In this document: piece after piece, positions 1-8,967 of the stretch | Layout: every line of letters starts with the position of its first letter | Numbering within the stretch: position 1 is the first letter of the stretch | From: CALJIC01 sp039805565 | GTDB taxonomy: Bacteria; Chloroflexota; Chloroflexia; Chloroflexales; Roseiflexaceae | Reading direction: 5' to 3' | Assembly: GCA_039805565.1 (NCBI GenBank) | Contig: JBDLTZ010000064.1 | Coordinates: 1 to 29,896 of the forward strand | Length of the DNA stretch: 29,896 nt | The notes under the pieces: model-generated | The model's database searches: none | What the model saw: the letters and a program-made list of their open reading frames with translations, nothing else | Told to the model about the DNA's origin: nothing | Position numbers and translations under genes: made by a program

Positions 1-1578
1 ATCACGGAGCGACCTTCCGGCGCGGTGGCGGCCTGGGTCCTCGAGCAGCGGCGCCGGCACCCCGCGCCGCCGCCGCTAGATGCGCTTCGCGGCGTCCCGC
101 TCACAGGCTCGCAGGCGGAGATCCTCGTGGGCGGCTGGGAGCTCTGGCCGGAGAACCCGCACCTGGCCGGAGCGGGGCCGCTCGTGCAGCTCGCCGACCT
201 GCTCGCCCCGGTCCACGTGGTCCAGGGCCGGGTCGCGGTGCTGCTCGTCCGCGCGGGCCGCCTCGAGCTCGCGGCGGCCTGCGTGCGCCGCTGGCTTCAG
301 GGCCCGCTCCGCGACGAGGCGCTGGCGACGGTCGCAGCGCTCCTGGCGGCTCCGCTCACCAGGAGGGCGGGGGTAATGGCGCTTCGTCACGCGCTGAGCT
401 GCGCCGCGGGGCGCCCCGGTCTGCTGCGCCGCCTCTGCCGGCTGGCGTTCGACCACGGCTGCTACGATATCACGGTCGCCGCCGCGGGGCTTCTGACCAC
501 CTGCGAGGCGCCGCTCGACCCGGACGTGGTCGCCATGTGGATCGCGGCGCTTGCGCTCCAGGGGCACGCGGCGCTAGCCGCCCGCCAGTACGAGCGGCGC
601 TGGCGCGCGAACCCGGGCGCGCCGTCGTTCCCGTACCCGCAGCACCTGCTCCCGGCGCTGCACCACAGCGGCGCCGATGCGCTGCGGGCGCACCTGCTCC
701 GGCATATCGCGCCCGGCGAGCTGCTGCCCCGCTGGGTTCAGATCGAGCGGCAGGACGCGCTCGGCCAGCACGCCCAGGCGGCCGCAGCGTGGGAGGCGCT
801 CCTCGCCGAGATTGCGCGGGGTGGTACGGCGCCTCAGGCCAGCCCGATCGGTGGGCAGCCCGCCTGGCTCTACAGCCTGCTCCGGCTGACCGAGTGCTGC
901 CTTCACCACCCCCCGCCGCCGCGCCGCACCCGGACCGCGGCCCTGCGGCGCTGGGCAATACTGCTGAAGGGGCGGGCCCGCACGCCGGCCGCGACGCAGA
1001 TCCGACAGACCGCAGCCTGCGCCATCGTGCTACTTCTCCCCGCGGATGGCGCCCGCATCCGCGTGTACCGCGCGCTGCTCGAGAGGACGCCGCTGGGGCA
1101 GAGCCGCTGGGTGCGCCGTGCCGCGGCCGCCTACCTCGAGGCGCTCGCGCGCGAGCGCCGCTGGGCCGATGTCGCCCGCTTCACCACACGTTCCGACATC
1201 GCAGCCCTGCGCGATGTGCTCAGCGGGGACGAGCACACGGGCTGGCTGCTGCTCGCGATGATCGAGGAGCAGATCGCCGCCCACCAGCCGCACGCAGCGT
1301 ACGATCACCTGTGGCGGCGCATGGTGTGCCTCGCGCTCAGCGACACGCAGGTGTGCGCCCTGCTCGAGCGCTCGAGCGCCGCGGGGCGGGCCGACGGCTC
1401 AGACCTGGCGCTGCTGCTCGCCTGGCGCGGGCGCGAGTGCGCCGAGCGCCTCATCGCCTCCCTGCCCGATATGGCTCGCCAGAGGGTCGAGCGCACACGG
1501 CTCGACCGCATCCCGAGCGACCACCTTGCGCCGCTGGCCGCAGCCCTGCGCGGCCTGCTCGCTGAGTCACGGAGCTGA
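1..1578 (+). CDS. Alpha-solenoid (TPR-like) protein of unknown function, 5' end outside the window
   Basis: I do not recognise the family. The frame is open from the first base, and the first possible start (GTG at 25) has no well-placed ribosome site, so the gene probably begins upstream. The visible part (about 517 residues from that GTG) is rich in Ala, Leu and Arg and made of amphipathic helices repeating roughly every 30-40 residues, as in TPR or HEAT-type solenoids used for protein-protein contacts. I see no signal peptide, membrane segment or catalytic motif. It ends 5 bases before the next gene, and the third gene of the run also begins with a solenoid region, so the three are probably one operon and one complex. 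The coding call is strong because the frame is long and the next start is tightly coupled; the function is open. Confidence 0.75.
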   Translation: MTERPSGAVAAWVLEQRRRHPAPPPLDALRGVPLTGSQAEILVGGWELWPENPHLAGAGPLVQLADLLAPVHVVQGRVAVLLVRAGRLELAAACVRRWLQGPLRDEALATVAALLAAPLTRRAGVMALRHALSCAAGRPGLLRRLCRLAFDHGCYDITVAAAGLLTTCEAPLDPDVVAMWIAALALQGHAALAARQYERRWRANPGAPSFPYPQHLLPALHHSGADALRAHLLRHIAPGELLPRWVQIERQDALGQHAQAAAAWEALLAEIARGGTAPQASPIGGQPAWLYSLLRLTECCLHHPPPPRRTRTAALRRWAILLKGRARTPAATQIRQTAACAIVLLLPADGARIRVYRALLERTPLGQSRWVRRAAAAYLEALARERRWADVARFTTRSDIAALRDVLSGDEHTGWLLLAMIEEQIAAHQPHAAYDHLWRRMVCLALSDTQVCALLERSSAAGRADGSDLALLLAWRGRECAERLIASLPDMARQRVERTRLDRIPSDHLAPLAAALRGLLAESRS

Positions 1579-1583
1579 TCCCT

Positions 1584-2816
1584 ATGGGTACAGACCTGCT
1601 CCCCTTTCTCGTAGCGCTGCTGGTCCTCATCGGCCTCGCCGGTGTCGGCGCGCTGGTCGGCGTGCTCCTGACGATGAAGTCGCTGGCGCGGCGCATCGAG
1701 AAAAGCCAGGCTCGGATCGACTGGCAGCAGCAGCAGATCGACAGCGTGCTTCCCGAGGTACATCCCACCGCGCTCTCCGACGCCCTGCACGCGCACCTCA
1801 CCCCCCTGACGAGCACGATGCGCGCGCAGACGAGCGAGGTCAGCGCCGCTATGAGCCGCATCGCCGAGGTCGTCGCCGCCACGAAGGGTGGGGTGGACGG
1901 CGCCGCACAGCGCATCGGGGAGGGGGCCGCGGACCTGCGGCAGACGGCGGCAGCCTTCGAGCACATGGCCGCAGCCCTCCGCGATTCCCAGGACCAGCTG
2001 CGGCGGGCAGTCGAGCTCCTGGCGGAGCCCGGCTCGTACCAGAGCTGGGTCGCAGAGATCGAGGGGGCCGTCCGCCCCCTCCGGCAGGCGTCGGAGGGCA
2101 TCCACAGCCACTACGAGACCAACCGGGAGCTGATCAGCATGACCGGCGCGATGCTGAGCAACTGGGACTCGCAGGGCGGCGCGGTGGCCGAGCACGCGCG
2201 CGAGGTCGCCAGGCTGCTGGAGCAGTGGATGGATGAGGAGCAGGCGGCGCGCAGGCGGATCGAGCTCACCCTCGACGGGCGCCTGGCCGAGGTGACGCAG
2301 GCGACCGCCGCGCAGGCCACAGGTCTGAGCCGTCTGCAGGGCCAGATCGAGCGCATGGCCGCCACCACCGACGAGATGCGGCTGGCGATGATGCAGGCCA
2401 GCGAGGCGCTGAGCACCTTCACGGCCACCCAGCAGAGCCAGCTGGCGAGCCAGCGCGCGCTGGTGGTACACCTTGGCGAGCTGAGCGGCGAGCTCTCCCG
2501 CCAGCAGCAGTCCATGGGCCAGCACGTGGCCGACCTCGCCGGTCAGGTGACAAAGCTGAGCGATGCCGCCCAGCAGAGACAGGTGGCCCTCCAGCAGCAG
2601 ACCGAGGACGCCGTACTCCAGCTCTCAGGGCAGATCCAGCAGCTCCTCGACGGCGCCCGGGATAGCATCGACGAGCTGGCGGACGTGCAGCAAAGCCTGC
2701 TCAAGCGCCTCGCGAGGCGCTTCGAGTCCCTGCCGCACATCGGCCTCCAGTGGACCGAGGTCGGGGTCCTCGCCCTCTTCTGCGTCGTCGCGCTCGTGCT
2801 GCTCTCCGGTCGCTGA
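1584..2816 (+). CDS. Membrane-anchored coiled-coil protein, transmembrane segment at each end
   Basis: This 410-residue protein starts at ATG 1584, 5 bases after the previous stop. Residues about 5-30 form one hydrophobic helix, followed by a basic stretch (MKSLARRIEK), which suggests that the N-terminus is outside and what follows is cytoplasmic. Residues about 35-385 are polar, Gln/Ala/Glu-rich and heptad-like, with no Cys and few aromatics, so a long coiled coil or helical bundle is likely. Residues about 388-408 form a second hydrophobic helix at the very end. The shape is that of a cytoplasmic helical rod tethered at both ends. The middle superficially resembles chemoreceptor or apolipoprotein-type helices, but I see no conserved chemoreceptor signalling tip and no HAMP domain. 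The function is unknown; its neighbours suggest a scaffold. Confidence 0.85.
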   Translation: MGTDLLPFLVALLVLIGLAGVGALVGVLLTMKSLARRIEKSQARIDWQQQQIDSVLPEVHPTALSDALHAHLTPLTSTMRAQTSEVSAAMSRIAEVVAATKGGVDGAAQRIGEGAADLRQTAAAFEHMAAALRDSQDQLRRAVELLAEPGSYQSWVAEIEGAVRPLRQASEGIHSHYETNRELISMTGAMLSNWDSQGGAVAEHAREVARLLEQWMDEEQAARRRIELTLDGRLAEVTQATAAQATGLSRLQGQIERMAATTDEMRLAMMQASEALSTFTATQQSQLASQRALVVHLGELSGELSRQQQSMGQHVADLAGQVTKLSDAAQQRQVALQQQTEDAVLQLSGQIQQLLDGARDSIDELADVQQSLLKRLARRFESLPHIGLQWTEVGVLALFCVVALVLLSGR

Positions 2817-2823
2817 GGCCGCT

Positions 2824-5544
2824 GTGATTGCCGACACACCGCCACGCTCGGAGGACGCCGCGGATCTCTCAGCGGCCGTCCGCACGATCGCCGCCGGCAC
2901 GGCGCCGGATGCCGACCGGCTGGCGGCCGTGCGACGTCTGCGGCGCGCCCCGCCCGACCTCCGCTGGCGCAGGGCGCTGGTCACCGCGCTGGCCGACCTG
3001 GACCGGGGAGTGCGCGACGAGGCGCGCCGCGCGTGCCTCGATCTCGTCGATGCTCTGGATCAGGACCGGGCGCGCCAGGGGGATCTGATCGGCGAGCTGC
3101 TGGACGCCTGCCTCTCCTACCGCAACGATGCCACCGCAGACACCCGCGCCGAGCTGCTCCTCGAGATCGTCGCGCTGCTCGTGCGGCCGCCCGCCGCGCA
3201 CCCACACCACCGCGCCCGCATCCTGGCCCACGCCGCCGGCGAGGGGCTGCTCCGCCAGCCGCCGCAGGTGGCGCTGGCCCTGCTGCGGGCGCTGCACCGG
3301 CTCGCCGAGGACCAGCAGAGCGGTGAGTCCGCGGCCGCGCGCGCCCTGGACGAGCGCCAGCGGCGACGGCTGTTCGTCACCCCTGGGACGCCCGCCCCTC
3401 TGCTCGAGCTCTACCTCCGCCGCGACAGCGCGCTAGACCCCGCGGCGGTACAGCCGGGTCTGCTGCGCGAGTACGCCGCGCTCCTCGCGACGGCGCCGCA
3501 CACCCCGGCGGCGCTCGCACTGCTCAGGAACCTCTGCCGCTGGCTGCACGAGGCGCCGCGGGCCACCGCGCAGTGGCGGACGCTGCTGCCCGACGCCGTC
3601 CGCGCCTCGCAGGGCGCGGATCTGGCCGCGCTCGAACCCCGGGTCCGCCTCCAGATCCTGGCCGGCGCCGCGCTCCTTGGTGGGTCCGGCGCCCCCGGCG
3701 ACCTGCTCGGCACCCTCCGGGCGCACTACACCTTCGCTGATGACCGGAGCGCCGCGGAGCTAGGCCTGCGCGCCCTCGCCCGCCTGCCGCAGCTGCGCGC
3801 CCGCATCCCCGAGCTGTGCACCTACCTCGGCGACCCGGCCACCGCGGCGGCTGGAGAGGTCTTCTGGGATGCCGCGCTGGACCTCCTGCACTCCCTCGCC
3901 ACGGGCCTGTCGGAGACAGCGCCGCTCGCCCTCCAGGGACGCTCGGCGGGCGACCGGTGGCCGACCCGGCTCGGGTGGCAGATCGCCGCGCGCGACCACC
4001 GGCTCCGGCGCCTGCTCGCCGAGCTGAGCGAGCGGGCGGCGCTCCCACCCTCGGCGCGCGCTGCGTCCTGGCGCACGCTGCTGCTCACCGTGCCGCAGTC
4101 GGGCGAGGAGCGCGCCGAGCTGTACGCGGCCGGGCTGCGGGATGTGGACAGTGAGCGGTTCCTGCCGACCCTCGCCGCCGCCGGCGAGACCTGCGAGCGC
4201 GAGGTGTGGCGCCACATCGCCGCGATCTGGGATGAGCTCACGGCCGGCGACGCGGGCACCGCAGACCGACGCGAGCGCCTGCTTGCGATCTGCCGTCTCT
4301 TCGGCCGGATATGCCCACCCGACGCCGTCGAGCCCCAGGCCGGCGCCGCTCCTCCGATGATCGCTCTGGCGCAGAGTGACCCCGACCCCGCGGTGCGGCG
4401 GGCCGCGGAGGAGGTGCTGCGCGACGCAGGGCTGGCGGTGGGCCTGGAGTACGAGCAGCGGCGCGCGGCCCTCGCCCGACTGCGCGTTGAAGCCGAGCGA
4501 CTGCATGACGAGGCCGAACGGCTGGGCCGGGAGCACGCGGCCGTGGACGAGCGCCGCGCCGGGCTCGCGAGCGAGCTCGCGGACCTCTCGCAGCGCATCG
4601 CTGCCCAGCGCCAGGAGCGCGAGGAGCTGAACCAGACACATAGCGTCCGGCTGCGCGAGTACGAGCTGTCGCTCCCGGCGACCCTGCGCGAGCGCGAGGC
4701 CATCGGCGGCGAGCAGCAGGCGCACGAGACGAGCATCGTTCGCCTGAGGGCCGATATTGCCAGAAACACGAGGGAGCGGCAGGCGAAGCAGGCCCGGCTC
4801 AACGCGGACCAGCGCGCGGCCGCGACGCTCGAGATGCACCTCGAGGAGCTCAGGCAGCAGCAGCGTCCCCTCTCCTGGGCCAGCGTCCGGCTGTGGGCCA
4901 GCTGGCTTGGCGGCAGACAGAGGGGCCAGCCAACCCACGAGCAGCTGCAGAGGGAGCAGGAGACGGCAGAGCAGCAGCTCGCGGACCTGCGCGCTGAGAT
5001 CGACAGGCTCACGCTTGAGATCGAGGAGGGCGCTGCCCAGGAGCGCAGGTGGCAGGCGGAGCTCGAGGGCCACGGGCGAGGCAGCAGGCAGAATGAGGCG
5101 CGGCTGCGGGAGCTCGAGGAGGAGCGCCAGCGGCAGCAGCGCAGGCTCGAAGAGGAGAAGAGCACCTACCGCACGCGGCTCGAGGCATTCGAATACCAGA
5201 TCAGCCGCCTGGGATTCCAGCAGAACACCGTGCGCCACAAGCTGGAGGACGCCGAGCGCGAGCAGCGGGCAAAGGAGGACGAGCTCCGGCGCCACGAGGG
5301 GCGCGCGTCCCAGCTGCGGGAGCAGGCCGCAGAGGCCACCGATGCTGAGGAGCGCCTGCGGGGCGAGGCCCGGCGCGCCACCGCCACCGCAGACACGCAG
5401 GCCGCCCGCGTGCAGGCGCAGCTCCGCCATGAGACCTGGCGCGGGCAGGAGATCAGCATCCTCTACACCGCGTGCATCGAGCAAGCCCAGATCCGCGCCC
5501 TCGCAGCCACCCGCGACTCAGAGACCGGCGCCCCTGCGCTATAA
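2824..5544 (+). CDS. Large HEAT-like solenoid plus C-terminal coiled-coil protein
   Basis: I place the start at GTG 2824, 7 bases after the previous stop, giving 906 residues. The frame is open further upstream to 2563, but that part overlaps the preceding gene and translates to Ser/Arg-rich text typical of a wrong frame. Residues 1-535 are Ala/Leu/Arg-rich helical repeats with HEAT-like character. From about residue 540 to 880 the sequence becomes a strongly charged, Glu/Arg/Gln-rich coiled coil (for example RLHDEAERLGREHAAVDERR). It is broken near residues 676-700 by a Trp-containing segment (SWASVRLWASWLGG) that could be a hinge or a membrane- or partner-contacting loop. No Walker motif is visible, so it is not an SMC-type ATPase by sequence. 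It is most likely a structural partner of the two upstream products. Confidence 0.82.
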   Translation: MIADTPPRSEDAADLSAAVRTIAAGTAPDADRLAAVRRLRRAPPDLRWRRALVTALADLDRGVRDEARRACLDLVDALDQDRARQGDLIGELLDACLSYRNDATADTRAELLLEIVALLVRPPAAHPHHRARILAHAAGEGLLRQPPQVALALLRALHRLAEDQQSGESAAARALDERQRRRLFVTPGTPAPLLELYLRRDSALDPAAVQPGLLREYAALLATAPHTPAALALLRNLCRWLHEAPRATAQWRTLLPDAVRASQGADLAALEPRVRLQILAGAALLGGSGAPGDLLGTLRAHYTFADDRSAAELGLRALARLPQLRARIPELCTYLGDPATAAAGEVFWDAALDLLHSLATGLSETAPLALQGRSAGDRWPTRLGWQIAARDHRLRRLLAELSERAALPPSARAASWRTLLLTVPQSGEERAELYAAGLRDVDSERFLPTLAAAGETCEREVWRHIAAIWDELTAGDAGTADRRERLLAICRLFGRICPPDAVEPQAGAAPPMIALAQSDPDPAVRRAAEEVLRDAGLAVGLEYEQRRAALARLRVEAERLHDEAERLGREHAAVDERRAGLASELADLSQRIAAQRQEREELNQTHSVRLREYELSLPATLREREAIGGEQQAHETSIVRLRADIARNTRERQAKQARLNADQRAAATLEMHLEELRQQQRPLSWASVRLWASWLGGRQRGQPTHEQLQREQETAEQQLADLRAEIDRLTLEIEEGAAQERRWQAELEGHGRGSRQNEARLRELEEERQRQQRRLEEEKSTYRTRLEAFEYQISRLGFQQNTVRHKLEDAEREQRAKEDELRRHEGRASQLREQAAEATDAEERLRGEARRATATADTQAARVQAQLRHETWRGQEISILYTACIEQAQIRALAATRDSETGAPAL

Positions 5545-5545
5545 T
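5540..5545 (+). promoter_or_regulatory. Candidate -10 box upstream of lacZ
   Basis: A perfect TATAAT overlaps the stop codon of the preceding gene and lies about 100 bases before the lacZ start. There is no convincing -35 hexamer at the expected distance (the bases around 5517-5522 match poorly), so this is a partial promoter call. It would give lacZ a leader of roughly 90 bases with GC-rich hairpin potential and only a weak ribosome site. Confidence 0.4.
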
Positions 5546-5643
5546 ACCCGCGGCCGCCGCAGCGGTCGGCCGACACGTCCCCGTCGAGGAAGCGCAGGGA
5601 CCCGGGACGCGCCTCTTCTCTCCCTGATACACAGAGATACTCA

Positions 5644-8600
5644 ATGACAGGACACGATACGCAGGCACTGCCGCTCCTGTTCTTCGGCGAGACGAAGACC
5701 TGGGAGCTGCCCGAGCTGACGTCGCTCAACACCCTGCCACCGCACGCCCTGGCCGTGCCGTTCCCCACGGGCGGGAGCGCCGCCGAGTCGCCCTGGCGCC
5801 AGAGCCTGAGCGGCACCTGGGACTTCATGCTCCTGCCGCGCCCCGAGGCCGCCACCCGTGCGGCGCTCGCCTCCGGAACCTGGGCGCCCATCCAGGTGCC
5901 CGGCAACTGGACCATGCAGGGCTTCGGAACGCCGCACTACACCAACGTCCAGATGCCCTGGCCGAACCTCCCGCCCGACGTGCCGGACGACAACCCCACC
6001 GGCGTCTACCGCCGCAGCTTCGAGGTGCCCGCCGCCTGGCAGGGCCGCCGCATCGTGCTGCACATCGCCGGCTGCGAGGGCGCCTGCTACGTCTACGTCA
6101 ATGGCACGCCCGTTGGCCTGAACAAGGACTCGCGCACCCCCGCCGAGTACGACGTCACCGGCCTGGTGCGCGTGGGCGCGGCCAACGAGCTCACCGCCGT
6201 AGTGCTGCGCTGGTCCGACGCCAGCTTCGTCGAGGACCAGGACCACTGGTGGCAGTCCGGCATCCACCGCGAGGTCTTCCTCTACGCCACCGACAGCGTC
6301 TACCTGGCCGACCTCTTCGCCCAGGCCGAGCTCGCCGCCGACCTCGGCTCGGCCACGCTGCGCGTGCGCTGCACGATGGATGCCGTGGGCAGCCCCCCCG
6401 AGCACACCCAGGTCGAGGCCCAGCTCTACGCCCCAGACGGCGCGCCGGTCTTCGCGCAGTCGCTCGGCGCCAGCTACCGCCAGCTCACCAACCACTCCGG
6501 CGCGCTGCTCCCCACACGCCAGGAGGTGGTGCTGAAGGAGATCGTGCAGGCCCCGCTGCTCTGGACCGCCGAGACGCCCAACCTCTACACCCTGGTCGTC
6601 ACCGTCCACGGCCCGGCCGGCGTCGCCAGCCACAGCTGCACCGTGGGCTTCCGCAAGGTCGAGGTGCGCGACCGCCAGCTGCTGGTGAACGGCAAGGCCG
6701 TGATGATCCGCGGCGTCAACCGCCACGACCACAGCGACACCACCGGCAAGTACGTCAGCCGCGAGCTTATGGAGCTCGACGCGCAGCGCATGAAGCAGTT
6801 CAACATCAACGCCGTGCGGACCTCGCACTACCCCAACGACCCCTACTGGTACGAGCTGTGCGACCGCTACGGCCTGTACGTGGTGGATGAGGCCAACATC
6901 GAGGCCCACGCCTACTACTACGACGTCTGCCGCGACCCGCGCTACACCCGCGCGTTCGTCGAGCGCGTCCGCAACATGATCGAGCGCGATAAGAACCACC
7001 CCTCGGTGATTATATGGTCGCTCGGCAACGAGACCGGCTACGGCCTCAACCACGATGCCGCCGCCGGCCTCGCACGCGCCATGGACCCCAGCCGCCCGCT
7101 GCACTACGAGGGCGCGATCTCGCGCTGGATGGGCGGCACATGGGAGAGTGGTCACAACGTCACCGATATCATCTGCCCCATGTACGCCTCGATCGCCGAG
7201 ATCACCGAGTGGGCCAGCACCGACAACGGCGACAAGCGGCCGCTGATCCTGTGCGAGTACTCGCACGCGATGGGCAACAGCAACGGCTCGCTCTCGGACT
7301 ACTGGGCGGCCTTCGAGTCCCACCACGGGCTCCAGGGCGGCTTCATCTGGGAGTGGCTCGACCACGGCATCAAGAAGACCGACGCGCAGGGACGCACGTT
7401 CTGGGCCTACGGAGGCGACTTCGGCGACACCCCCAACGACATCAACTTCGTCTGCGACGGCATGGTCTGGCCGGACCGCGAGCCGCACCCGGCGATGTTC
7501 GAGTTCAAGCACCTCATCCAGCCGGCGCGCGTGACGCTGGCCGACGCCGAGCACGGCCTGGTGCGGGTGACGAACAAGCTGGACTTCGTGGACCTGGGCT
7601 GGCTGCGCGGCGCCTGGGAGCTTAGCGTGGACGGCGAGGTGGTCCAGGCGGGCGAGCTGCCCCAGCTCACCGCCGCCCCCGGCGAGTCGCAGGAGATCGC
7701 GCTGCCGATCGAGCCGGCCGCCGGCCCCGGCGAGCGCTTCCTGACTGTGCGCCTCTTCCAGCGCGAGGACACCCCCTGGGCGCCCGCCGGGCACGAGGTC
7801 GGCTGGGACCAGCTGGCCCTGCCCTCCAAAGTGGCCGCTGTGGCGGACGCCCCGGCGGCGGTGACGATCGAGCAGGGCCAGGGCACGATCGTGCTGCGGG
7901 CCGGCGGCCTCCAGGCCACGTTCGACACCGCCAGCGGCGCGCTGACCTCCTTCGGCTCAGGCGGTGAGAACCTGCTGGTCCAGGGGCCGCAGCTCAACGT
8001 CTGGCGCGCCGCCGTGGACAACGACGGCCTCAAGCTGTGGGATGAGGAGCGCAAGCCGCTGCACCGCTGGCGCGCGCTCGGCCTCCCCGAGGTCAAGCGC
8101 GAGCTGCGCGGCGTCCGGCTGGTGGAGCAGAGCGGCGAGGCCGTGACCGTCGAGATCGCCCACGCCGCCTCGGGGCGCGGCGTGTGGGACGACTTCACCC
8201 ACCTCCACCGCTACACCCTGCTGGCCTCGGGCGAGCTGCTGGTGGAGAACACCGTCACGTTCGGCGAGGAGATCAGCGACATCCCGCGCGTGGGCGTGAG
8301 CCTGGTGCTGGCGCCGGGCCTGGAGCGCATGGAGTGGCTCGGGCGCGGCCCGTGGGACAACTACAGCGACCGCAAGGCCAGCGCGGCCGTCGGGCGCTGG
8401 CAGAGCACCGTAACCGACCAGTACGTGCCCTACGTGATGCCGCAGGAGCACGGCCACAAGACCGATGTGCGCCACCTGACGCTCAGCGGCGACGGCGGGC
8501 GCGGGCTGCGCGTGGCCGGCCGGCCGGGCTTCGAGTTCTCGGCGCTGCACCTCAGCGACGATGACCTCTACAAGGCCACCCACACCACCGACCTGGCGCC

Positions 8601-8742
8601 GCGCGACGAGGTCTACCTCAACATCGACGCGGCGCAGCGCGGCCTGGGCACCATGAGCTGCGGCCCGGACACGCTTGAGCAGTATCGCCTGCTCGAGCGC
8701 GAGTACCGCTTCAGCTTCACGCTGCGGCCGGTGACGGAGTAG
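5644..8742 (+). CDS. lacZ: Beta-galactosidase, glycoside hydrolase family 2 (LacZ type)
   Basis: This enzyme hydrolyses terminal beta-D-galactosides such as lactose. At 1032 residues it is close to the E. coli enzyme (1024), and all domains appear present: sugar-binding jelly roll (about 40-220), Ig-like domain, TIM barrel (about 342-640) and C-terminal beta-galactosidase small-chain domain (about 755-1030). The barrel shows RGVNRHDH (His361, His363) and RTSHYPND (His395), the acid/base Glu463 in LGNETGYG, and the nucleophile Glu538 in LILCEYSHAMGNS, nearly the same numbering as E. coli Glu461 and Glu537. No signal peptide is visible, so it is probably cytoplasmic. No lac-type repressor lies next to it, although an MFS transporter sits about 3 kb downstream. 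The start ATG has only a weak ribosome site. Confidence 0.96.
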   Translation: MTGHDTQALPLLFFGETKTWELPELTSLNTLPPHALAVPFPTGGSAAESPWRQSLSGTWDFMLLPRPEAATRAALASGTWAPIQVPGNWTMQGFGTPHYTNVQMPWPNLPPDVPDDNPTGVYRRSFEVPAAWQGRRIVLHIAGCEGACYVYVNGTPVGLNKDSRTPAEYDVTGLVRVGAANELTAVVLRWSDASFVEDQDHWWQSGIHREVFLYATDSVYLADLFAQAELAADLGSATLRVRCTMDAVGSPPEHTQVEAQLYAPDGAPVFAQSLGASYRQLTNHSGALLPTRQEVVLKEIVQAPLLWTAETPNLYTLVVTVHGPAGVASHSCTVGFRKVEVRDRQLLVNGKAVMIRGVNRHDHSDTTGKYVSRELMELDAQRMKQFNINAVRTSHYPNDPYWYELCDRYGLYVVDEANIEAHAYYYDVCRDPRYTRAFVERVRNMIERDKNHPSVIIWSLGNETGYGLNHDAAAGLARAMDPSRPLHYEGAISRWMGGTWESGHNVTDIICPMYASIAEITEWASTDNGDKRPLILCEYSHAMGNSNGSLSDYWAAFESHHGLQGGFIWEWLDHGIKKTDAQGRTFWAYGGDFGDTPNDINFVCDGMVWPDREPHPAMFEFKHLIQPARVTLADAEHGLVRVTNKLDFVDLGWLRGAWELSVDGEVVQAGELPQLTAAPGESQEIALPIEPAAGPGERFLTVRLFQREDTPWAPAGHEVGWDQLALPSKVAAVADAPAAVTIEQGQGTIVLRAGGLQATFDTASGALTSFGSGGENLLVQGPQLNVWRAAVDNDGLKLWDEERKPLHRWRALGLPEVKRELRGVRLVEQSGEAVTVEIAHAASGRGVWDDFTHLHRYTLLASGELLVENTVTFGEEISDIPRVGVSLVLAPGLERMEWLGRGPWDNYSDRKASAAVGRWQSTVTDQYVPYVMPQEHGHKTDVRHLTLSGDGGRGLRVAGRPGFEFSALHLSDDDLYKATHTTDLAPRDEVYLNIDAAQRGLGTMSCGPDTLEQYRLLEREYRFSFTLRPVTE

Positions 8743-8754
8743 CACCAATACGAG

Positions 8755-8790
8755 GTGGGGCGTGTGCGGCCGCGGCTGTACACGCCCCAC
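8755..8790 (+). terminator. Hairpin after lacZ
   Basis: An 11-bp perfect inverted repeat (8755-8765 with 8780-8790, arm GTGGGGCGTGT) begins 12 bases after the lacZ stop; its loop contains a further GC-rich palindrome. There is no T-tract, so it is a terminator-like hairpin rather than a textbook intrinsic terminator. Confidence 0.55.
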
Positions 8791-8850
8791 GCCTGCGAAC
8801 GCCCGGTTACTATCCCTTCACCGTAACGCGGGCGCTTTTCTTGCTGTAGG

Positions 8851-8889
8851 TCACATACGGCGCGGGTATGCGACCCGCGCCGTATGTGA
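8851..8889. promoter_or_regulatory. 17-bp perfect inverted repeat upstream of the ABC transporter promoter
   Basis: The arms 8851-8867 and 8873-8889 are perfectly complementary (TCACATACGGCGCGGGT and its reverse complement) around a 5-base loop. The repeat ends 16 bases before the -35 box of the next promoter. With no T-tract it could be a second terminator-like structure after lacZ, or an operator or structured site controlling the transporter promoter. The sequence alone does not decide between these. Confidence 0.55.
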
Positions 8890-8905
8890 TCACGGTTCGG
8901 CACGA

Positions 8906-8933
8906 TTGACGCTACCATCGTTTGCCCTATAAT
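8906..8933 (+). promoter_or_regulatory. Sigma-70-type promoter of the amino-acid ABC transporter
   Basis: The -35 box TTGACG (8906-8911) and -10 box TATAAT (8928-8933) are separated by 16 bases. Transcription would start near 8940, giving a leader of about 28 bases that carries the ribosome site AAGGAG (8957-8962) before the GTG start at 8968. This is the best promoter in the window. Confidence 0.8.
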
Positions 8934-8967
8934 CGCGCCGATCCCGGATTCGAACAAGGAGTCTACT

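Noticed and set aside
2563..2823. Upstream extension of the 906-residue solenoid/coil gene
   Set aside because: It lies inside the preceding gene in another frame and translates to Ser/Arg-rich low-complexity text; GTG 2824 fits the 7-base operon spacing.
3760..5484. 574-codon minus-strand frame opposite the coiled-coil gene
   Set aside because: Its Leu-rich text is a direct reflection of Glu/Gln codons on the coding strand, and there is no start context.
5641..7794. 717-codon open frame antisense to lacZ
   Set aside because: Long antisense frames are expected in very GC-rich genes. The translation is Val/Gly/Ala/His-rich with no domain, and the lacZ strand is certain.
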